Origin: Porphyromonadaceae bacterium UBA7087
GTDB lineage: Bacteria > Bacteroidota > Bacteroidia > Bacteroidales > Muribaculaceae
Length of the DNA: 5,568 bases
Reading direction: 5' to 3'
Assembly (NCBI GenBank): GCA_002493515.1
Contig: DKYZ01000035.1
Location: 1-5,568, forward strand
The translations under genes were made by a program, and so were the position numbers. Position 1 is the first letter of the stretch. Each line of letters starts with the position of its first letter. Below, one piece after another: positions 1 through 4,598 of this stretch. Under the pieces are notes generated by a model. The model was not told the origin of the DNA and did no database searches. It saw only the letters and a program-made list of their open reading frames with translations.

Positions 1-2
1 CG

Positions 3-191
3 CTTGAGGCAAAGGATTTGTTCAACACCTCGCAACACGATGCAATGATGTATAATGACGCGGTTCAGATTGTTCAGAAAAACTTCTCAACAGGACGGTC
101 GGTGATGCTCACACTCCAGTATCGCCTCAACACAACCCGCGACCGCTATCGTGGCACAGGCGCCGGCAGCACCGAAAAATCCAGGTTTTAA
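3..191 (+). CDS. Outer membrane beta-barrel protein (TonB-dependent receptor-like), C-terminal fragment
   Basis: This is the last 62 residues of a gene that enters from the left edge in frame 3 and stops at TAA 189-191. The visible part alternates polar and hydrophobic residues in the manner of final barrel strands (RSVMLTLQYRLN). It ends in RYRGTGAGSTEKSRF, a tail style I recognise from Bacteroidales outer membrane beta-barrel family proteins related to TonB-dependent receptors; homologues commonly end in a GTGAGN-EK-R motif. The final Phe is consistent with a C-terminal aromatic used for barrel assembly. The protein would sit in the outer membrane. Its substrate cannot be inferred because the plug and most of the barrel are outside the window. 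The family call rests on this short tail only. Confidence 0.72.
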   Translation, partial: LEAKDLFNTSQHDAMMYNDAVQIVQKNFSTGRSVMLTLQYRLNTTRDRYRGTGAGSTEKSRF

Positions 192-259
192 TCAACCTCA
201 GGTATTATGGCAGAACCTTGGCAACCGGCTTCTTGTTGTAAGGAAAAATATCAGTCTAT

Positions 260-826
260 ATGGAAATGAATCTTGTTTCAGAAAAAATACCGGCTGTCTA
301 TGCCGGCAACGAGGCCTATATGAATATCATAGGGCGCGTCAGTGTAAGACAGTACTCCGGCGAACCGGTGAATGCCGGCCAGCTGTCGGCCATACTCCAT
401 GCCGCCATGAGCGCACCATCCGGCGTGAACCGCCAGCCCTGGGAGTTCATAGTTGTGGACGATCCGGATCTGTTGGCACGTCTTGCCGAAGCCCTGCCGT
501 ATGCCAAGATGACGGCCCATGCGCCTGTGGCGATAGTGGTATGCGGAAACAGGGAGCGGTTTCTTGACGGTGTTGACGACGTGCTGTGGGAGCAGGATCT
601 GTCGGCTGCGTCGGAGAATATCCTTCTTGCGGCGCACGCCATAGGTCTCGGCGGCGTGTGGACCTGCCTCTATCCACATGACGACCGCGTAGCCCCCGTC
701 CGCTCCATACTGAACATTCCCGAAGCCCTTATCCCATTCAACCTCATTCCTATAGGTCATCCCGACCATCAGCATCAGCCGATGAACAAATGGCATCCCG
801 AAAGAGTCCACCTTAACCGGATGTAG
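260..826 (+). CDS. Nitroreductase-family FMN oxidoreductase
   Basis: A 188-residue protein of the nitroreductase superfamily: NAD(P)H-dependent, FMN-binding, usually homodimeric and cytoplasmic. It carries the family's landmarks in order. These are an N-terminal R-x-S-V-R-x-Y (residues 26-32, FMN phosphate contact), SAPSGVNRQPWEFIVV (51-66, flavin-binding loop), GLGGVWTCLYP (129-139), IPFNLIPIGHP (158-168) and a C-terminal ERVHLNRM. The length is normal for the short members. The physiological substrate cannot be read from the sequence. The start is uncertain. ATG 260 gives the longest form but has no well-placed ribosome site. ATG 320 has GAGG five bases upstream and puts Met about five residues before the R-x-SVR motif, as in many family members, so a 168-residue protein is a real alternative. 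No Bacteroides-type promoter was seen in the 68-base gap upstream. The gene ends before a clear terminator. Confidence 0.93.
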   Translation: MEMNLVSEKIPAVYAGNEAYMNIIGRVSVRQYSGEPVNAGQLSAILHAAMSAPSGVNRQPWEFIVVDDPDLLARLAEALPYAKMTAHAPVAIVVCGNRERFLDGVDDVLWEQDLSAASENILLAAHAIGLGGVWTCLYPHDDRVAPVRSILNIPEALIPFNLIPIGHPDHQHQPMNKWHPERVHLNRM

Positions 827-862
827 GCAGAAGGACAGTAGTCAGCAATCCCAGGAAGATAC

Positions 863-894
863 AACGTCATGTGCTTGCATGTGACGTTTTTTTT
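863..894 (+). terminator. Intrinsic terminator of the nitroreductase gene
   Basis: The arms 863-873 (AACGTCATGTG) and 878-888 (CATGTGACGTT) form an 11-bp stem around the loop CTTG. Nine pairs are Watson-Crick and two adjacent ones are G-T wobbles in the middle. A run of eight T begins at 887. It lies 37 bases after the nitroreductase stop and upstream of the higBA promoter, so it should insulate the toxin-antitoxin cassette from read-through. Confidence 0.85.
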
Positions 895-924
895 GTGTGA
901 TCTGCAAAAATTTAGTCATCAATG

Positions 925-956
925 TTTTGCCGAATAAAAAATTATTGCTAAATTTG
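925..956 (+). promoter_or_regulatory. Bacteroides-type promoter of higBA
   Basis: A -33 element TTTTG (925-929) and a perfect -7 element TAAATTTG (949-956, consensus TAnnTTTG) are separated by 19 bases, the usual spacing for the primary sigma factor of Bacteroidota. Transcription should begin a few bases past 956, giving a leader of roughly 20 bases before the higB ATG at 981. The surrounding sequence is markedly AT-rich. Confidence 0.8.
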
Positions 957-960
957 CAAT
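944..960 (+). promoter_or_regulatory. Candidate HigA operator over the -7 box
   Basis: ATTGC (944-948) and GCAAT (956-960) form a perfect 5-bp inverted repeat with a 7-base centre that is almost exactly the -7 element. HigA-type antitoxins are known to repress their own operon by binding palindromes at the promoter. Assigning this repeat to HigA is inference. Short arms in AT-rich DNA can arise by chance, but the placement on the -7 box is what an autorepressor would need. Confidence 0.42.
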
Positions 961-980
961 GATAAATAATGCACTAAAGA

Positions 981-1274
981 ATGAGGATATTCACTGAAAA
1001 GCCACTTAAACAGTATGCTGACTCCCATCCGGAGGCAAGGACAGCTATCCAGGATTGGATTAGAAAGGTCAAGGAAGCCCGGTGGAGGACGTTGGCGGAC
1101 ATAAAGCAGACATTTAACTCTGTTGATTATCTTGGCAATCAGAGATATGTATTTAATATCAAGGGTAACGATTACAGATTGATTGTTGTTATCCAGTTTA
1201 GGCCGCAGTTTGTTTATATCCGATTTATCGGTACCCATTCAGAATATGATAGAATTGACTGTTCCATAATTTAA
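981..1274 (+). CDS. higB: HigB-family type II toxin (mRNA interferase)
   Basis: A 97-residue protein matching the HigB toxin family of the RelE superfamily, whose members cleave mRNA on the ribosome when not held by the antitoxin. The recognisable core is residues 55-92: RYVFNIKGNDYRLIVVIQF, then VYIRFIGTHSEYDRI. This parallels the YVFN-GGNELR and CYIREVMTHKEYD segments of E. coli HigB. Arg66, His86 and Tyr89 are in the conserved stretch, although catalysis cannot be assigned from sequence alone. The length is typical. The ATG at 981 has only a weak AAAGA upstream and sits about 20 bases downstream of a strong promoter. The toxin gene comes first, as is usual for higBA, and only 12 bases separate it from higA. 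The gene looks intact, and it is clearly richer in A+T than the flanking housekeeping genes, which suggests acquisition by transfer. Confidence 0.88.
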   Translation: MRIFTEKPLKQYADSHPEARTAIQDWIRKVKEARWRTLADIKQTFNSVDYLGNQRYVFNIKGNDYRLIVVIQFRPQFVYIRFIGTHSEYDRIDCSII

Positions 1275-1286
1275 CAATACAAGACC

Positions 1287-1652
1287 ATGACCAAGATTGA
1301 GAATGAAAATCAGTATGACTGGGCTGTCGCGAGAGTTGAGCAACTCCTTCCACTCGTTAACGACGATACCCCGGAAACGGATCCCAACTATATTGAGCTC
1401 GTGTTGCTCTCAAACCTTGTTGCGGATTATTCAGACGAACACTATTCTGTCGGTGAGCCAACACTGATAGACATTATTAAACTCCGTATGTATGAGATGG
1501 GGCTGACCCAGGCGTCTCTTGCCAAACTGATAGGCGTGAGCCCTTCAAGGGTATGTGATTATCTTTCCGGAAAATCGGAACCCACGCTTCAGGTTGGGCG
1601 CGTCATCAGCAGGAAGTTGAATATATCTCCGGCAATTGTTCTTGGTGTATGA
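1287..1652 (+). CDS. higA: HigA-family antitoxin, XRE-type HTH repressor
   Basis: A 121-residue protein in two parts. The acidic N-terminal half (about residues 1-60, rich in Asp and Glu) is likely the part that contacts HigB. The C-terminal helix-turn-helix domain (about 62-118) contains GLTQASLAKLIGVSPSRVCDY, with the recognition helix near SPSRVCDYLSG (85-95). The end LNISPAIVLG closely resembles the FGISPALF ending of other HigA proteins. It should neutralise HigB by direct binding and repress the operon together with it. It starts 12 bases after the higB stop in the same transcript. Its last codons overlap the -33 element of the probable lipoate ligase promoter. Confidence 0.9.
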   Translation: MTKIENENQYDWAVARVEQLLPLVNDDTPETDPNYIELVLLSNLVADYSDEHYSVGEPTLIDIIKLRMYEMGLTQASLAKLIGVSPSRVCDYLSGKSEPTLQVGRVISRKLNISPAIVLGV

Positions 1653-1671
1653 ATCGGATTTCTTATATTTG
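1642..1671 (+). promoter_or_regulatory. Bacteroides-type promoter of the lipoate ligase gene
   Basis: TTG (1642-1644, inside the penultimate codons of higA) and a perfect -7 box TATATTTG (1664-1671) are 19 bases apart. Initiation would fall at about 1675-1680, giving a leader of about 20 bases before ATG 1696. This argues against the longer in-frame start at 1636, which lies upstream of the promoter. A 6-bp inverted repeat, GATTTC (1657-1662) and GAAATC (1677-1682), brackets the -7 box. Confidence 0.7.
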
Positions 1672-1695
1672 TACCGGAAATCATATCAATTTCAG

Positions 1696-2718
1696 ATGAG
1701 ACATATAGCTTTTTCTGCGGAGACGGATGTGGTGAACCGCCGTCTTCCTTTCTTTCTCGCTCTTGAGGAGTGGACGGCGCGGAATATGCCGGCCGGTGAT
1801 TATTTTTTCTCGTGGCAGGTGGATCCCACAGTGATCTGCGGGCGCAACCAGGAGATCGACAAGGAGGTCAATCTCGAATATTGCGGGGCCCACGGCATAG
1901 ACGTGGTGAGACGTCGCAGCGGCGGAGGATGCGTGTTTGCCGACCGCCAGAACTTCATGTTCTCCTTTATCACAGCCAGCGATATGGTGACGGAGGTTTT
2001 CGCGGGCTATACAGCCATGATAGCCGGAGCCTTGCAGAAAATTGGCATCGATGCCGTGGCCACAGGCCGCAACGACATAACAATCGGAGGGAAGAAAGTG
2101 TCGGGTAACGCCTTCTACCATCTTCCGGGACGCAGCATAGCCCACGGCACAATGCTCTATGACTTCGACCCGTCGAGGCTCGCCAACGCCATCACGCCGT
2201 CAAAGGCAAAGCTGGAGTCGAAGGGCGTGAAGTCCGTGCCAATGCGTGTCACGTGCCTGAAGAACGAGGGAATCGCCTTGACAACATCTGAGTTCGGACG
2301 ATATATGATAGAGAGCCTTACCGAAGGAGAGCCTTACGTGCTCACCGAGGATGATGTCAGGGAGGTCGAGGCTATCGAGCAGGGTTATTATGATCCTGAC
2401 TTCCTGCGCATACACGGCAGGGAAGACAGATGCCGCGCAGCAGTGGCAAGGAGAGAGGGACGGGCGGTCGTACCCGGTCTCGGGGAGTTCTGTGTGGAAT
2501 ATGTCCTCGATTCAGCCGACGGCACAATACGAGACTTCTCCATATCGGGAGATTTCTTCATGAGCGGCGATGTGGAGGAGCGTCTATGTCGTCCGATGGA
2601 GGGCGTTAGGGCTGAGAAAAAGGCTGTCGCTGCCCGTATAGATGTAATTGGGCCCGGCAGCGTGATACCTGGCCTTACTCCGGCCATGCTGCTTGACCTC
2701 GTGATGGGTGCCGAGTGA
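1696..2718 (+). CDS. lplA: Lipoate-protein ligase A-like protein
   Basis: A 340-residue cytoplasmic enzyme of the biotin/lipoate ligase fold. It is expected to activate free lipoate with ATP to lipoyl-AMP and attach it to a lysine of lipoyl domains such as GcvH or 2-oxoacid dehydrogenase E2. Visible motifs are VRRRSGGGCVFAD (71-83, lipoate/adenylate pocket), GRNDITIGGKKVSGNAFY (124-141, with Lys134 aligning to the catalytic Lys of E. coli LplA), AHGTMLYDFDPSRL (149-162) and TPSKAKLESKGVKSVPMRVT (167-186). The C-terminal part (about 225-340) corresponds to the LplA accessory domain. The position that is His in the E. coli SGGGAVFHD motif is Ala82 here. ATG 1696 was chosen because it follows the promoter at 1642-1671 and yields the family-like N-terminus; an upstream in-frame ATG at 1636 overlaps higA. 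A role as octanoyl- or lipoyl-transferase is possible but less likely. Confidence 0.9.
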   Translation: MRHIAFSAETDVVNRRLPFFLALEEWTARNMPAGDYFFSWQVDPTVICGRNQEIDKEVNLEYCGAHGIDVVRRRSGGGCVFADRQNFMFSFITASDMVTEVFAGYTAMIAGALQKIGIDAVATGRNDITIGGKKVSGNAFYHLPGRSIAHGTMLYDFDPSRLANAITPSKAKLESKGVKSVPMRVTCLKNEGIALTTSEFGRYMIESLTEGEPYVLTEDDVREVEAIEQGYYDPDFLRIHGREDRCRAAVARREGRAVVPGLGEFCVEYVLDSADGTIRDFSISGDFFMSGDVEERLCRPMEGVRAEKKAVAARIDVIGPGSVIPGLTPAMLLDLVMGAE

Positions 2719-2785
2719 CATGCGGGCAGGCCATGTGGCATGGAGAGAGTGTCTTCCGGAGGTTACGGAATTGGAAAAAAAGGAT

Positions 2786-2793
2786 TAAATTTG
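2786..2793 (+). promoter_or_regulatory. Probable -7 promoter element upstream of the export lipoprotein gene
   Basis: TAAATTTG is a perfect TAnnTTTG box in the 175-base gap after lplA. No good -33 element is visible: the sequence 18-19 bases upstream is TTACG (2763-2767), and a TTG at 2771 is too close. If used, the transcript would carry a leader of about 95 bases (2794-2893) before ATG 2894. A small CCGGA/TCCGG hairpin (2807-2820) falls in that leader. Nothing else recognisable is in the gap. Confidence 0.5.
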
Positions 2794-2893
2794 CCTAATA
2801 AACGTGCCGGAGGCTTCCGGATGGCAATTTTGGAGGCATTCTCGCGTTTCAATACTATATCAAGAACTCAACAACTCAACGATACCTATCATA

Positions 2894-3742
2894 ATGAATA
2901 TCAAAAGGAGCGGCCGTTGCCTCAAGGCCCTGGGCGGAAGCCTGGCGGTCTGTCTGGCCCTGGCCTCATGCGGCACCCCGAAGAAGGTGGCTTATTTCCA
3001 GGATGTGGAAACAGCCGTGGTAAAGGAAATGACAGAACGTCAGGCGATTAAGGTCAAACCTGGCGACAAGCTGTCGATAGTTGTGAAATCGAAGGATCCC
3101 ACGCTGTCGGAGCTGTTCAATATGCCGGTGATCTCCAACCGCCTCGGATCCGCCAGCTCATACAGCGGCACCGGAGCCACCATCAGGACGTATACAGGCA
3201 GCAGCGACGGAATGTCGGGCTACACGGTGGCTCCTGACGGCGACATTGATTTCCCGGTGCTTGGAAAACTACATATAGTCGGCATGACGCGCTCGGAGCT
3301 GGCGGGCTACATCAAGGGCGAGCTCATGGGACGCGACCTCGTCAAAGACCCTGTAGTCACGGTGGAGTTCCTCAATACCGGAGTCTCGGTGCTCGGAGAG
3401 GTGAAGCAGCCCGGCCGTTATGACATGAACGTAGACGAGCTCACCATCCTCGACGCCATAGCGCTTGCCGGCGACCTGGATATCCAGGGCCAGAGGGAGA
3501 ATGTGAAGGTTGTGCGTCGCGAGGCCGACGAACTTCATACCTACCAGGTCGACCTCACCGACATGCGTAACCTGGTCGCCTCTCCCGCATATTATCTGCA
3601 GCAGGATGACATTATATACGTTGAGCCCAACGGAGTGAAGAAACGCCAGACCACCGTCAACGGCAACACCGCCCTGTCGGCATCCTTCTGGGTGTCGGTG
3701 GCGTCGCTGCTCACATCTGTGGCTGTGCTTATTTTCAAATAA
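2894..3742 (+). CDS. Wza-like polysaccharide export lipoprotein
   Basis: A 282-residue outer membrane polysaccharide export protein that should form the channel for capsule or exopolysaccharide. Residues 1-25 are a lipoprotein signal (MNIKR basic start, hydrophobic core, lipobox LASC) with Cys26 as the lipidated residue. GTPKKVAYFQD follows, typical for Bacteroidales members. The Poly_export domain spans about 50-160 (IKVKPGDKLSIVV, then YTVAPDGDIDFPVLGKLHIVGMT). It is split by a Ser/Gly/Thr-rich stretch at 80-110. An SLBB-type domain follows at about 163-245 (VSVLGEVKQPGRYDM, LTILDAIALAGDL, ILQ-like QQDDIIYVEP). A hydrophobic C-terminal segment (261-280) could span the membrane. An in-frame start at 2804 exists but would bury the signal peptide 30 residues inside, so ATG 2894 is preferred. 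The next gene follows after 29 bases, indicating an operon. Confidence 0.92.
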   Translation: MNIKRSGRCLKALGGSLAVCLALASCGTPKKVAYFQDVETAVVKEMTERQAIKVKPGDKLSIVVKSKDPTLSELFNMPVISNRLGSASSYSGTGATIRTYTGSSDGMSGYTVAPDGDIDFPVLGKLHIVGMTRSELAGYIKGELMGRDLVKDPVVTVEFLNTGVSVLGEVKQPGRYDMNVDELTILDAIALAGDLDIQGQRENVKVVRREADELHTYQVDLTDMRNLVASPAYYLQQDDIIYVEPNGVKKRQTTVNGNTALSASFWVSVASLLTSVAVLIFK

Positions 3743-3771
3743 ACCATTAAAAAACAGATATAATTTAAGTG

Positions 3772-4503
3772 ATGGGCATATGGCCATTTAAATCAGTCGA
3801 GACCCTGAAGGCATCCGGAATGTTCCAGGGTTTCACCGACTGGCATTCCCACATATTGCCTGGGGTGGACGACGGCATCAAGACGATTGAAGACTCGCTC
3901 GATGTGCTTCGCGCATACGAGGAGCTCGGCTTCCGCAAGGTGTGGCTCACGCCGCACATAATGGAGGATTACCCCAACGAGACGGCTGACCTGCGCAGGC
4001 GTTTCGACGAGCTCAGAAATGCGTGGACAGGCAATGTGGAGCTTGACCTCGCGGCGGAGAACATGCTTGACATGATGTTCGAGCGTCGCCTGGAGAAAAA
4101 CGACTTTCTGCCTATAGGCAAGGACAGGAACCATCTTCTTGTGGAGACCTCATACTACACACCTCCGTTTGATATGGACAGCATAGTTGATGCCGCCATG
4201 TCGAAAGGATATTTCCTTATCCTGGCTCACCCGGAGCGTTACCGCTATATGGACAAGAACGATTACAGGAAATGGAAATCCAAGGGGTTGAAATTCCAGA
4301 CTAATTTCATGTCTGTGGTGGGAGGCTACGGAGACACGGCCAGACAGAAGGCCGAATGGCTCCTTCAGGAAGGGCTGGTGGATTTCACCGGCAGTGACGT
4401 CCACCGTCTCGACGCCGTTGCGGCGATGATAGAGAAATCGCCCAAGAAGCGCGACACGCTTGAGTGCCTGAGGGAAGTGGCGTTGAATCCGGCCATCGAA
4501 TGA
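3772..4503 (+). CDS. PHP-family protein-tyrosine phosphatase (CpsB/CapC/YwqE type)
   Basis: A 243-residue cytoplasmic metal-dependent phosphatase of the polymerase-and-histidinol-phosphatase fold. Relatives dephosphorylate the tyrosine cluster of BY-kinases that control capsule assembly. The metal-site motifs are all present: DWHSHILPGVDDG (23-35, His25/His27), TPHIMEDYPNET (60-71, His62), AAEN (94-97, Glu96), LVETSYY (123-129, Glu125), LAHPERY (151-157, His153) and GSDVHR (207-212, Asp209/His211). Length is typical. GTG 3769 directly precedes the chosen ATG 3772; adding it would only lengthen the protein by one residue. It is 29 bases downstream of the export lipoprotein gene with no promoter-like element between, so co-transcription is likely. 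The expected kinase partner is not encoded between or after these genes in the window. Confidence 0.92.
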   Translation: MGIWPFKSVETLKASGMFQGFTDWHSHILPGVDDGIKTIEDSLDVLRAYEELGFRKVWLTPHIMEDYPNETADLRRRFDELRNAWTGNVELDLAAENMLDMMFERRLEKNDFLPIGKDRNHLLVETSYYTPPFDMDSIVDAAMSKGYFLILAHPERYRYMDKNDYRKWKSKGLKFQTNFMSVVGGYGDTARQKAEWLLQEGLVDFTGSDVHRLDAVAAMIEKSPKKRDTLECLREVALNPAIE

Positions 4504-4539
4504 CAAGGAAGAAGGAATTAATTGAATGATTATTTAAAC

Positions 4540-4572
4540 AAAAAAGAATCGTCGTTGCGACGATTCTTTTTT
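4540..4572. terminator. Bidirectional intrinsic terminator between convergent genes
   Basis: Six A (4540-4545), the arm GAATCGTCG (4546-4554), the loop TTG, the arm CGACGATTC (4558-4566) and six T (4567-4572) make a perfect 15-bp hairpin. It has a T-run on the exit side whichever strand is transcribed. It lies 36 bases after the phosphatase stop and 26 bases after the aldolase stop on the opposite strand, so one element should terminate both. Confidence 0.92.
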
Positions 4573-4598
4573 GTTGTTAAGCTTTATGGCGATCGGGG

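Noticed and set aside
151..567. Open frame of 138 codons overlapping the barrel tail and the nitroreductase gene
   Set aside because: It is in another frame from two genes with recognisable family motifs, and its product is Arg/Cys-rich without any domain pattern.
278..811. Long minus-strand open frame opposite the nitroreductase gene
   Set aside because: It is a mirror frame of a gene with clear nitroreductase motifs, and the product has no recognisable features.
1636..1695. Upstream in-frame extension of the lipoate ligase starting at ATG 1636
   Set aside because: It overlaps the end of higA, lies upstream of the promoter at 1642-1671, and adds 20 residues that do not resemble the family N-terminus.
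2710..2745. Possible hairpin after the lipoate ligase stop (TGCC/GGCA with ACATG/CATGT)
   Set aside because: The stem needs a five-base bulge and is not followed by a T-run, so it is not supported as a terminator.
2804..2893. Upstream in-frame extension of the export lipoprotein
   Set aside because: It would place a clear lipoprotein signal peptide and lipobox 30 residues inside the protein.
3743..3771. Possible internal promoter before the phosphatase gene (TATAATTTAAG)
   Set aside because: It does not match TAnnTTTG and has no -33 element at proper spacing; the 29-base AT-rich gap is better explained as an operon junction.
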